Shown piece by piece: positions 1 through 6,982 of a DNA stretch of 17,439 nucleotides. The number at the start of each line of letters is the position of its first letter. The stretch's first letter is position 1. The stretch covers positions 1 through 17,439 of the forward strand of contig JANXPK010000760.1 of the NCBI GenBank assembly GCA_025357355.1. Direction: 5' to 3'. The stretch comes from Rhodobacterales bacterium (GTDB taxonomy: Bacteria; Pseudomonadota; Alphaproteobacteria; Rhodobacterales; Rhodobacteraceae). The translations under genes and the position numbers were made by a program. The notes under the pieces are model-generated. The model worked only from the letters and a program-made list of their open reading frames with translations, was not told where the DNA came from and searched no databases.

Positions 1-1441
1 GCACCGGGACAATCCCGCCGTACCGGTGCATGAGGTAGATGGGGGCGTGGTCCAGCCCCAGCCGTTCGAGTGAGATCGCCAGTTGCGTGCCGATGGTTCT
101 GGGGGTGCAATAGGGGGTGTGGGCGCCCTTGACCAGAACGACCACGTCTTTGGCCACACCGCGCGCTGCCATCCATTGGCCAAGCACCTTTTCATGCAGG
201 CCGCCGCCATAGATATGGCCGGTGTCAAAGGCGTTGCCGCCTGCCGCCATCCAGGCGTCCCAGACAATCGCGCCGTCGGCCACGGTGTTGCGGTTGTCAC
301 AGCCGAGGATCAGTTTCGAGACGGGCAGGGTCACGCCGTCGAGTTTGATCCTGGGCATCGCGGGCAGGCCCTTGGGCAGAACGCCGGGCAACCGTCGGTT
401 GGTTGCCGGATCTTCGGCGAAGGTTTTCGAGCCGACCTCGGCCCGCCAACGGTCCAGCGTGTCGTTGTTGCCGATGCTGTCGGCATGTGAGGGGGCGGGG
501 TGGGGGGCCTGAAGCAGACCCGCCGCGATGGCGCGACTGACATGCTCGGCCTCGAACGCGAACAGCATGCGGGGGTCGCGCAGCACCTCGTCGCGGGTGA
601 CGGTGCGGACGGTGATGTGAAGCGTGGCATCCGAGGGACCGGCATTGCGCCCGGGCACCCAAGGGTCGTCGATGACGATTTGGCCGAGCGGGCCGGAGAT
701 CACCGCGCGGTTGTCCATGTTGCGACCGCAGGCGGTGGCAATTTCAGCCGTAAAGCCAGAGGCAAAAGTCAATAGTCCGTAGGCCACTGCATCGGCTCCG
801 GTTTCGGCCAAGACGCCTATGGCTTTCACGGCAGTCGGGTTGTCAAAAGGCGCGTCGATGGCCGCACCGGCGATCAGGCGTGCAAGCGACACCGGATAGC
901 CGCCGACATCCAGGATCGCCCCACCGCCCAGTGCCAGGTCGTAAAGCCGCGAGCCGGGCCGGTAGGGGGCGTTGAAGCCGAAATGGGTCTTGATATGGTG
1001 GGGAACGCCGATCTCACCGCTTTTGATGATCGCCAGTACGCGGGCAATCTGGGGGTGGCAGCGGTACATGAAGGCTTCCATGAAGAAGCGGCCTTCCTGG
1101 GCCGCGACCTCGGTTACCGCCACCACTTCGGCGCCATTCATCCCGGCGGGTTTTTCGCACAGCACATGTTTTCCGGCGCGCAATGCGGCGATGCTAAGCT
1201 CGGCGTGCCATGGATGGGGGGTGGAGACATAGATCGCGTCGACATCCTTGTCGGCAAGGATGGCCGCATAATCGGCATAACGCCTGGCGGTGGGAATTTT
1301 GTATTTGTCGCCAAAACTGGCACGTCGTGTGGTGTCGCGGCTGGCGATGGCCGTCAGCCGACCGCTTTCCGATTGCGCCAGGCCGTCAGCGAAGTTGTTG
1401 GCGATGGACCCCGGCCCGATGATGCCCCAGCGAATAGTCAT
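1..1441 (-). CDS. Fused Gfo/Idh/MocA dehydrogenase - aldo/keto reductase, 3' end outside the window
   Basis: 480 codons of one uninterrupted frame are visible. Residues 1-120 form an NAD(P)-binding Rossmann domain: the dinucleotide motif GIIGPGSIA is at 6-14 and the Gfo/Idh/MocA signature EKP at 96-98 (Lys97). Residues about 121-330 match the usual substrate-binding alpha/beta domain, with a glycine-rich GGGAILDVGG stretch. From about residue 365 a second enzyme begins. It is an aldo/keto reductase with the whole catalytic tetrad in order: Asp406 and Tyr411 (FDTGHIYGGG), Lys438 (VLVKGA) and His472 (IYLMHR). The protein should therefore carry two NAD(P)H-dependent oxidoreductase sites, probably cytosolic and acting on a sugar or polyol, but the substrate cannot be read from sequence. 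The ATG has a GGGAGG ribosome binding site 5-6 nt upstream. It lies 85 nt downstream of the cyclase-family gene on the same strand, which suggests an operon. The C-terminal part of the reductase barrel is cut off by the window edge. Confidence 0.93.
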   Translation of the reverse strand, partial: MTIRWGIIGPGSIANNFADGLAQSESGRLTAIASRDTTRRASFGDKYKIPTARRYADYAAILADKDVDAIYVSTPHPWHAELSIAALRAGKHVLCEKPAGMNGAEVVAVTEVAAQEGRFFMEAFMYRCHPQIARVLAIIKSGEIGVPHHIKTHFGFNAPYRPGSRLYDLALGGGAILDVGGYPVSLARLIAGAAIDAPFDNPTAVKAIGVLAETGADAVAYGLLTFASGFTAEIATACGRNMDNRAVISGPLGQIVIDDPWVPGRNAGPSDATLHITVRTVTRDEVLRDPRMLFAFEAEHVSRAIAAGLLQAPHPAPSHADSIGNNDTLDRWRAEVGSKTFAEDPATNRRLPGVLPKGLPAMPRIKLDGVTLPVSKLILGCDNRNTVADGAIVWDAWMAAGGNAFDTGHIYGGGLHEKVLGQWMAARGVAKDVVVLVKGAHTPYCTPRTIGTQLAISLERLGLDHAPIYLMHRYGGIVPV

Positions 1442-1526
1442 AAGATCCTCCCTCTTTTGTACCAGTCGTAGCAAAGTGAACCGCAAAGGGAAGCGGATTC
1501 TTTTAGTAAAATATTACTTCGCGACA

Positions 1527-2312
1527 TCAGCCGCTGATCAGCGCAATAGCACGCCCCATGCCGCCGGTCGCACCCTCGAACTTGTGCGGAAGGAAGATGA
1601 AGACGGCGCCGCGCGTCGGCAGTTTGCCAAGGTTGGTCAAGTTTTCGGTGGCAATCATGCCGAAGCCCAGGGCCGCCCAATGCGGGCTGTAATCGTCTTG
1701 CATCAGCCCGATGCCGCGGCCGTCGATGCCGATATGGCGGACGCCGCGTTCATGCAAAAGCGCGATGGCGTCGGCGCCCGGCGCGGGATGGGAGCGGTCG
1801 TAGGCAAAGCCCTCAGGGTAGGGCCGGAAATAGGTGTCGGACCAGTCGCTGCGAAAGAGCACGATGTCACCGGGGGCGAAGGTGCCATTTTCACGCTCCC
1901 ACGCCGCAAGATAGGGCCGGTCGATGACAGGGCTGCGGGCGAGGTGGGTCTTGTCACCCTTGGGCACCGTCGCGATCAGGGGCCGGACATCGACCACCAC
2001 GGCGGGGCCGATCATGTCATTGAGGTCAAGCTGTTCGATCGTGACCCGGCCTTGGTCGCTGGCGTGCGGCAGGCCGCTGTCGGGCGGCGGGATCATGTGG
2101 CTGGGCGCATCGCAATGGGTGCCGGTGTGGTCGTCGTGGACTTGCACGTATTCAAGGAACTTCCCGCGCGGCCAAGTGTAGTGGTTCATCATGTACTGGC
2201 CAAAACGCTGCCCCTCGGGCGGGGAAGAAGGCTGATTCGGGCCGGTCATCACCGAAAGATCGACGAGGCGGGCACCTTTGATCAGGGACAGCAGGCTGGA
2301 AGCATTCGACAT
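1527..2312 (-). CDS. Cyclase-family (kynurenine formamidase-like) metal-dependent hydrolase
   Basis: The protein has 261 residues, normal for the cyclase family (PF04199), which includes kynurenine formamidase and isatin hydrolase. The hallmark metal-binding motif HTGTHCDAPSHM (HxGTHxDxPxH) is at residues 62-73, and the later GIDGRGIG and ATENL segments also fit the family. Members hydrolyse amide or lactam bonds using a divalent metal. The substrate here is not determinable, and with no tryptophan-catabolism gene nearby I would not name it kynB. The reading frame continues 50 codons upstream, but the ATG at 2312 is preferred: it has an AAGGAG ribosome binding site 7 nt upstream, and the extra residues are low-complexity and unlike the family. 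It is probably co-transcribed with the downstream dehydrogenase/reductase fusion. A candidate promoter lies at 2346-2374. Confidence 0.9.
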   Translation of the reverse strand: MSNASSLLSLIKGARLVDLSVMTGPNQPSSPPEGQRFGQYMMNHYTWPRGKFLEYVQVHDDHTGTHCDAPSHMIPPPDSGLPHASDQGRVTIEQLDLNDMIGPAVVVDVRPLIATVPKGDKTHLARSPVIDRPYLAAWERENGTFAPGDIVLFRSDWSDTYFRPYPEGFAYDRSHPAPGADAIALLHERGVRHIGIDGRGIGLMQDDYSPHWAALGFGMIATENLTNLGKLPTRGAVFIFLPHKFEGATGGMGRAIALISG

Positions 2313-2345
2313 CGGACCGCTCCTTGCAAAGACTCGGGATGCGGG

Positions 2346-2374
2346 ATGGGAGGAGTTTGCCGAGGGGTTGTCAA
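2346..2374 (-). promoter_or_regulatory. Candidate sigma-70 promoter with overlapping palindrome, upstream of the cyclase-family gene
   Basis: On the minus strand a perfect -35 box, TTGACA (2374-2369), is followed after 17 nt by a weak -10, TCCCAT (2351-2346), about 35 nt before the ATG at 2312. The -35 box overlaps a perfect 10-bp palindrome, GTCAATTGAC, at 2370-2379. A repressor bound there would block the promoter. The weak -10 keeps confidence low. Confidence 0.35.
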
Positions 2375-2470
2375 TTGACTCTGCGCGGAGAGCGGAACGG
2401 CAGCGTTGACGTTGAGCGCGGCAGCAGTGCTGGCGATCGCATGGCTTGCGCCGGCAGCACAAGTCGCATG

Positions 2471-3880
2471 TCAGGGAAGCAGAGTGAACTTGCGGCTGAA
2501 CGTCAGGAAAACGAGATTGGACGATGCGGCGCCCGTGGTGGCGCCACTGAGACTGCGAAACTGGTAGCCCGCGGTCAGTTGCCAGCTTTGCGCGAGATCA
2601 TGCGACCAAGTGGCCCGATAGGTCTGTTGGTTTTCCCATGCCACGGCACCACCGCCCGCCGAGTCGACCGTAGCGATATCCACGGAGAGACCAAAGCTCG
2701 AGACCGGGTTGATCTTGTGTTGCAGGGTCAAGTCCAGCGTCGAGTTGGCTTCATCCACATTGTCGGCATTCAGCGAAATTTGTCGTGACAGGCCCAGTGC
2801 GACACTGCCGCTTGGAAGGGTGAGCGCGTAGGAAAGGCTGCCGACAGGTTGCGCCGAGGTACCGCTGCGTGCCGAGACCCCAACTGTCGCGTTCAACGTG
2901 CCGGAGGGCAGCGTCGCGGTGCGGCTGACACTCAGCACTTGACGCGAACCAAGCGCATCACGGTTTGAGGACAGGCTGGCAGAGATCGTGCCGTTTGGCC
3001 GGGTCCATTCTGATGCAATGCTGCCGCTCAGGCCGATGGATTGATCGGTGATGACACCCGATTCGCTGGCATCGGCCTTGCCCCAACTGAGGCTGAGGTT
3101 CAGTTTCTGGTCCGAGCGCAAGGCTTGCGAGACGCCGAGGTTCACATTCTGGTTGCCTTGCCGGGTCTGGGTCGCATTTGCGTAATCGGTCCTGGCCGCA
3201 TCGGCGCCAAAGGACACCTCTGTGCCTGAAGCCATGCGAAGGACCGTTCCCGCCGACAGGCTGGCGGTGGTGCTGCCGATAAAGTCGGGATCGGTGGTGC
3301 CGCTGTAGGTGGTGCGGTCATACTGGACGGAAAGAATGAAGCCGAGCGGCGCCTTGACGCCGGTCGCGACGTCAAGGCTGGCCTCGGTCGAGGTCATGGT
3401 GCCAAGGCCGGTGGCCAGATCGGCGGTTGCAATCTGGCCTGCGGGAACGGGGGTGGGCAAGAACAGATCGGCGGGCGACTGTTGGTAGGACGTGGCAAGG
3501 TTGATCCGGTCGTTGCCGGTGTCGGATTTGAATTCCAGCGACAGCGCAGGATCGCGCAATTTGGCGGGTGACCCCGAGGCAAAACGCAAGGTTTCGCCAA
3601 GTGAAAGCGCCAGCGACGACACCCGTGTAGAACGGTTCAGGGCCAGGCCGAAAACGGTGTCGAAAACGGCCAGTCCTTTGGCGCCGGACGTGCTGAGGTC
3701 CGGATTGGTGTCAAAGGTCGGTCCGGTCGACAGGTTGAGGCTGAGCAGGGGCGGCAAGCTGGCCGGACCGGGGTTTGCGGTGTCCGCCAGCGCCGATCCC
3801 ACGGAAAACCATGCCAAAGCCGCCGCCGCACTGGCAAACCTTGCAGCTTTGATCCTGTCCCGCTCTGCCGAGCGTGTCAT
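2471..3880 (-). CDS. EPS-locus outer-membrane beta-barrel protein
   Basis: The protein has 469 residues. Residues 1-32 are a Sec signal peptide (basic N-terminus, hydrophobic AAAALAWFSVGSALA, cleavage near Ala32). The rest is a long run of alternating polar/hydrophobic strands rich in Ser, Thr, Gly and Ala, such as LNLSLSWGKA, GTISASLSSN, LNATVGVSA and TYRATWSHDL, ending in NLVFLTFSRKF close to the C-terminus. This is the pattern of a many-stranded outer-membrane barrel. It starts 7 nt after the stop of the Wza-like export gene, so the two are almost certainly co-transcribed and probably translationally linked. Barrels beside EPS export genes, including the EpsL-type and PEP-CTERM-associated outer-membrane families, are thought to help polymer cross the outer membrane. 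That role is inferred here. I cannot place it in a named family by eye. A porin-like or structural role is possible. Confidence 0.82.
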   Translation of the reverse strand: MTRSAERDRIKAARFASAAAALAWFSVGSALADTANPGPASLPPLLSLNLSTGPTFDTNPDLSTSGAKGLAVFDTVFGLALNRSTRVSSLALSLGETLRFASGSPAKLRDPALSLEFKSDTGNDRINLATSYQQSPADLFLPTPVPAGQIATADLATGLGTMTSTEASLDVATGVKAPLGFILSVQYDRTTYSGTTDPDFIGSTTASLSAGTVLRMASGTEVSFGADAARTDYANATQTRQGNQNVNLGVSQALRSDQKLNLSLSWGKADASESGVITDQSIGLSGSIASEWTRPNGTISASLSSNRDALGSRQVLSVSRTATLPSGTLNATVGVSARSGTSAQPVGSLSYALTLPSGSVALGLSRQISLNADNVDEANSTLDLTLQHKINPVSSFGLSVDIATVDSAGGGAVAWENQQTYRATWSHDLAQSWQLTAGYQFRSLSGATTGAASSNLVFLTFSRKFTLLP

Positions 3881-3887
3881 AGCCCGA

Positions 3888-4496
3888 TCACTCGAACAGG
3901 CGGCGCTGCGGAACGATGATCACATCACCTTTTTGCAGCGATATGGCGGCGGATTGACCCCCTGCAAGGATGGCGTCGTAGTTGAAGAGATAGACCTGTT
4001 CCTTGCCCGCTGCGTCAACCCGGCGCAGCTGGATGCGTTTGGTCGCAGCGAAGACGGTCAGCCCGCCGCTTTGCGCCAGAAACTGCAACAGCGTCGTGCC
4101 CGGTTCAACATCGGTGCGGCCCGGCTTGGTGACCTCTCCCATCAGGTAGACCGCAAGGGTGCCATGGCTGGTGCCGGTTCCCGCGACCTTTGTGGCCAGT
4201 TGACTGACCGCAAGGTTGACCGTGGGTGCCTTGGCAAAATTGGGCGCCAGCACTTGCGCAACAGCAGCCCGGGCTTCGGAGACCGTCATCCCGCCGGCAT
4301 GGATGACCCCGCCGAAGGGAACCGTTATATTACCGTCCGGCAACACAAGAAGGCTGCGGTTAAGCGAGGGGTCCTCAAGAACCTCAAGTTGCAGCAGATC
4401 GCCGGGACCGATCTTGTAGCCGGTTGCGGCAATGGCGGCGGGTGCAAGGACCAAAAGTGCCAGAAGCGCGAGCACGGGGCTGAGTATTTTAGGCAT
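3888..4496 (-). CDS. Wza/GumB-like polysaccharide export protein (periplasmic SLBB family)
   Basis: The protein has 202 residues. A Sec signal peptide spans residues 1-23 (PVLALLALLVLAPAAIA, then ATGYKIGPGD). Residues about 25-100 are the Poly_export domain, with the typical YKIGPGDLLQLEV opening and PDGNITVPFGG. Residues about 115-195 are an SLBB beta-grasp domain, starting YLMGEVTKPG and ending LQKGDVIIVPQRRLFE. Such proteins form the periplasmic ring that guides capsule or EPS chains from the inner-membrane Wzz/polymerase complex to the outer membrane. There is no lipobox cysteine and no C-terminal amphipathic helix, both of which E. coli Wza has, so it cannot build the outer-membrane pore in the Wza way. 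The ATG at 4496 was chosen because it directly precedes the signal peptide. The frame is open 41 codons further upstream, but those residues do not resemble the family. The ribosome binding site is weak. The beta-barrel gene follows after 7 nt. Confidence 0.92.
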   Translation of the reverse strand: MPKILSPVLALLALLVLAPAAIAATGYKIGPGDLLQLEVLEDPSLNRSLLVLPDGNITVPFGGVIHAGGMTVSEARAAVAQVLAPNFAKAPTVNLAVSQLATKVAGTGTSHGTLAVYLMGEVTKPGRTDVEPGTTLLQFLAQSGGLTVFAATKRIQLRRVDAAGKEQVYLFNYDAILAGGQSAAISLQKGDVIIVPQRRLFE

Positions 4497-4855
4497 GATG
4501 TTTGCTCTGCATGGTGGTGGCCTTTCAGTATTGAGTTCAAGTGGTCGAACAAACGACATGGGCAGCTTCGGTCGAAGAAAGATCAGTGCAATCGTAACCA
4601 AGTGGCCACAGTGTTTCATTCAATCCGCAACGGTGCAAAGATCAACTCGCCGCCGGGACGATGCAACAGTGCGGCATCGCATCAATTCAAATCGTTTAGG
4701 ACGCAACCAGCCGAATGAATCGATACTTCCGCAGCATCAGGCTGCCTGGAGTCTGCTCCCGGCGCTGCCACCCGACCGGCGTTCAGGACACATCGAACTG
4801 ATGGCCTCCTGGACCGCCGCGGCAAAAACGGACTGTCCCCACACGCGCGCCCTCC
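4497..4855. other. Intergenic region between the ExoY-like gene and the export gene
   Basis: These 359 nt lie between two minus-strand genes. I find no convincing reading frame: the open frames crossing it are antisense or upstream extensions with no ribosome binding site. It contains a 6-bp hairpin, CGATGC/GCATCG, with a 9-nt loop (4659-4679). Its length suggests that the export/barrel pair has its own promoter rather than being read only from the ExoY-like gene, but no clear -35/-10 pair stands out. Confidence 0.5.
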
Positions 4856-5542
4856 TCAGTACCCCGTGCCGCGAAGCACCACCGCGACGGTCTTGAAAAG
4901 CAGCACCAGATCGCCGCTGAACGACAAACCACGGTAGTAGTCGAGGTCGAAGTCGGCCCTGCCTGCAAACTCACCCTCGTTACGATCCGAGACTTGCCAA
5001 GGCCCGGTCACGCCAGGCCGAAGCACATAGTAGGCCCGGCCGGGATAGATCTGACGTTGTTCGGGCATCATCGGGCGCGGGCCGACCAGCGACATGTCGC
5101 CCTTGATAACGTTCCAGAACTGCGGCAGTTCATCAAGCGATGACTTGCGCAGGATCCGACCAAGCTCGGTGATGCGGGGGTCGTGCTTGAGCTTCTGCGT
5201 GCGGGCCCATTCAGCGTCGGCAGTCGGGTTGGCGGCCAAATAGGCATCCAGACAGGCCTTGGCGTCAGGGACCATCGTGCGCAGCTTGAGCATGCGGAAG
5301 ACCCGGTTGTTGCGGCCGACGCGCTCGCTCCAGTAAAACGGCCCGTGGCCGTCCTGAAAGGCGATGATGGTGGCGATCAGCAAGACAACCGGAAGGATGA
5401 TCGGGGCCGCCAACAGCACCAGAATCATGTCGATCGACCGCTTGAAGAGCAGATTGTAGATGCCGCGCTGCCCGGGCAGAACGGCCTCTGCCGCGGGAAG
5501 GGGAATCAGCTTGGGGTCAAATGTGAAGTGCTCGAAGTTCAT
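4856..5542 (-). CDS. exoY-like: ExoY-like undecaprenyl-phosphate sugar phosphotransferase
   Basis: The protein has 228 residues, the size of rhizobial ExoY (monotopic phosphoglycosyl transferases, PF02397). KRSIDM at 34-39 opens the single membrane-inserted hydrophobic segment (about 38-62). Catalytic-domain landmarks follow: ERVGRNN near 73, LKLRTM at 85-90, the acidic DELPQFWNVIKGDMSLVGPRP at 137-157 containing the catalytic Asp-Glu pair (split here as DELPQ and VGPRP), and LRPGVTGPWQVSDR at 174-187. The family moves a sugar-1-phosphate from a UDP-sugar to undecaprenyl phosphate at the inner membrane, starting a repeat unit. ExoY uses galactose, but the sugar here is not deducible. The ATG has a GGAG ribosome binding site 7 nt upstream. 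It is the first clear gene of the minus EPS arm and is divergent from the ATPase-Wzz-kinase arm. Confidence 0.94.
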   Translation of the reverse strand: MNFEHFTFDPKLIPLPAAEAVLPGQRGIYNLLFKRSIDMILVLLAAPIILPVVLLIATIIAFQDGHGPFYWSERVGRNNRVFRMLKLRTMVPDAKACLDAYLAANPTADAEWARTQKLKHDPRITELGRILRKSSLDELPQFWNVIKGDMSLVGPRPMMPEQRQIYPGRAYYVLRPGVTGPWQVSDRNEGEFAGRADFDLDYYRGLSFSGDLVLLFKTVAVVLRGTGY

Positions 5543-5580
5543 CTATAATCTCCATCGCAATGGTACGCATCGAAGCTTGT

Positions 5581-5733
5581 CTAATTCTGTCCCAAGGAAC
5601 CTACCCCCTTAAGTGACACCGGCCGCACCACTTCGGGGGAGTTCAGAAAAATGGCACTCATTTGGGTTACAACAGTTCGCTGCGACCGCCCAATAAAATC
5701 ATCGCGAACATGAAATTTTCTAGTTACGGCCAT
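5581..5733 (-). CDS. Possible 50-residue ORF upstream of the ExoY-like gene
   Basis: This is a minus-strand frame of 50 codons starting MAVTRKFHVRDDF and ending GVGSLGQN, with an AGAGGG ribosome binding site 7 nt before the ATG at 5733. It ends 38 nt before the ExoY-like start, so it would sit in that gene's leader. I recognise no family and see no signal peptide or membrane segment. Base composition is lower in GC than in neighbouring genes, and a strong imperfect hairpin (5604-5639) overlaps its 3' end, which argues for untranslated leader. It could be a leader peptide, a real small protein or chance. Confidence 0.28.
   Translation of the reverse strand: MAVTRKFHVRDDFIGRSQRTVVTQMSAIFLNSPEVVRPVSLKGVGSLGQN
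5604..5639. repeat. Imperfect inverted repeat in the ExoY-like leader
   Basis: The arms CCCCC-TT-AAGTG (5604-5615) and CACTT-C-GGGGG (5629-5639) give ten base pairs split by a small internal bulge, with a 13-nt loop. It lies about 60-100 nt upstream of the ExoY-like start and has no U-run after it, so it is not an ordinary terminator. It may be a leader hairpin or an operator. Confidence 0.5.
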
Positions 5734-5983
5734 ATATTTGCCCTCTTTTTGTAGGGCTGAAGTAGTTACTGTTTCTCGACCGCAAACAGAAGATGCGCAG
5801 TTTGGCGACAGTCGATATCGCATTGCTTGCAATCGAGCGCACACTACAATCGTAGGTGGAAATCGAGAATTTCATGCCGAATCACTTTGGTGGGTTGATT
5901 TTCCGCAAAGCCTGGCCCACATGGTTTAAATGTCCCGACGGGCGCGGGTACCGCTGCCTTGACGTGAAGAGTTTGAACGAGAC
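5734..5983. other. Divergent promoter region between the two EPS arms
   Basis: No convincing gene is present on either strand. The stretch is less GC-rich than the flanking genes. It contains ATTGC-TT-GCAAT (5822-5833), the perfect palindrome CGATATCG (5813-5820), and GCCCT/AGGGC around a T-rich loop (5740-5757). A TTGATT at 5895-5900 could be part of a -35 box for the plus-strand operon, but its -10 is not clear. Promoters for both arms must lie here or in the adjoining leader. Confidence 0.5.
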
Positions 5984-6982
5984 ATGGACCGCAAATCCGA
6001 GAACGTAGTCCAGCAGCGCACCCAGGGGGTGGGTCCCGAAAGCAAGGGATTCTATATAGAATTCTTCCAGTTTCGCGAACGTCCCTTTACGCTTCTGCCC
6101 GATCCGGAGCTTATCTTGTGGTCGCATCAGTACCGGCAGGCGTCGTCAGTGCTGGAATTCGGTGTATTTTCCCATGCACCCATTACTCTGCTGACCGGTG
6201 CGATCGGCTGCGGCAAGACTACGCTCGTGCGTGAGCTTCTGGCCAAACTTGACGTCGACACCACCGTCGGATTGATTTCCAATGCACAGGGTGGTCGCGG
6301 CGAGCTGATCCAGTGGGTGATGAACTCGCTTGGGATGAAGTTCGACGCCAACGCCGGCTATGTGCAGCTGTTTCAGGCGATGCAGGACTTCATGATCGCC
6401 GAGTATGCCCAAGGCCGGCGGACTTTGCTGATCTTCGACGAGGCGCAGAACCTGTCGCAGGAAAGTCTGGAAGAGCTGCGGATGCTGACCAACATCAACA
6501 CCGGCAAGGATGAGGTCGTCCAACTGGTGCTAGTCGGTCAGCCTGAGCTGCGAGAGATGATCTGTCGGCCGAAGCTGGAGCAGCTTGCACAGCGCATCGC
6601 GGTGAGCTTTCATCTTGAGCCGCTCGATTTGCCGACGACCAGAGAATTCATCATCCACCGGCTGCGCGCCGTTGGGGGCACAGGTGCCGAATTCAGCCTT
6701 GAGGCGCAAGAGTTCGTGTTCAAGGTCACCCAGGGCGTGCCCCGGCTGATCAACCAATTCTGCGACATGGCACTGCTTTACGCCTGGGCAGCAGAATCCC
6801 GTCAGGTTGACCTTGATATTCTTACCCATGTCCTGCGAGACAATTTCTTCTTCGCCTCACAGCTTCCCTCTTATGGCACACCAGGACGGGACCACTTTCG
6901 TCTCAACCGCATTGGCCCTGCCACCGAGGGGGAGATTGAGGTTACCGTCCCAGTCGAACGAGGTAGTGGGGCAAGCAAATGA
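5984..6982 (+). CDS. ExeA-like AAA ATPase of the EPS locus
   Basis: The protein has 332 residues. After a polar N-terminal tail comes the typical opening YIEFFQFRERPFTLLPDPE (24-42), as in ExeA/GspA-type ATPases and the ATPases of PEP-CTERM-linked EPS loci. The Walker A motif GAIGCGKT is at 72-79, Walker B TLLIFDEAQN at 147-156 and a sensor-1-like LVLVGQPEL at 181-189. The family C-terminal region VTQGVPRLINQFCDMALLYAW is around 248-268 (quoted only as landmarks VTQGVPR and INQFCD). No peptidoglycan-binding domain follows. Members are cytosolic ATPases of uncertain role that probably assist assembly or regulation of the envelope machinery. It opens the plus arm, and its stop overlaps the Wzz-like start by 4 nt (ATGA), a sign of coupled translation. 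The ribosome binding site is weak. The start agrees with family N-termini but could shift slightly. Confidence 0.9.
   Translation: MDRKSENVVQQRTQGVGPESKGFYIEFFQFRERPFTLLPDPELILWSHQYRQASSVLEFGVFSHAPITLLTGAIGCGKTTLVRELLAKLDVDTTVGLISNAQGGRGELIQWVMNSLGMKFDANAGYVQLFQAMQDFMIAEYAQGRRTLLIFDEAQNLSQESLEELRMLTNINTGKDEVVQLVLVGQPELREMICRPKLEQLAQRIAVSFHLEPLDLPTTREFIIHRLRAVGGTGAEFSLEAQEFVFKVTQGVPRLINQFCDMALLYAWAAESRQVDLDILTHVLRDNFFFASQLPSYGTPGRDHFRLNRIGPATEGEIEVTVPVERGSGASK

Noticed and set aside
1290..2378. 362-codon plus-strand open frame
   Set aside because: It lies opposite the cyclase-family gene, which carries the HxGTHxDxPxH motif and a good ribosome binding site. It is a shadow frame.
2313..2462. 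50-codon N-terminal extension of the cyclase-family protein
   Set aside because: It is Cys/Arg-rich, has no ribosome binding site and is not family-like. The ATG at 2312 has AAGGAG.
3492..4718. 408-codon plus-strand open frame
   Set aside because: It is antisense to the export and beta-barrel genes, both of which have signal peptides and family motifs. Its translation has no motif, and long antisense frames are common in high-GC DNA.
5740..5757. GCCCT-CTTTTTGT-AGGGC as a terminator
   Set aside because: The T-run is in the loop, not after the stem, the stem is only 5 bp, and the site lies between divergent genes where no terminator is expected.
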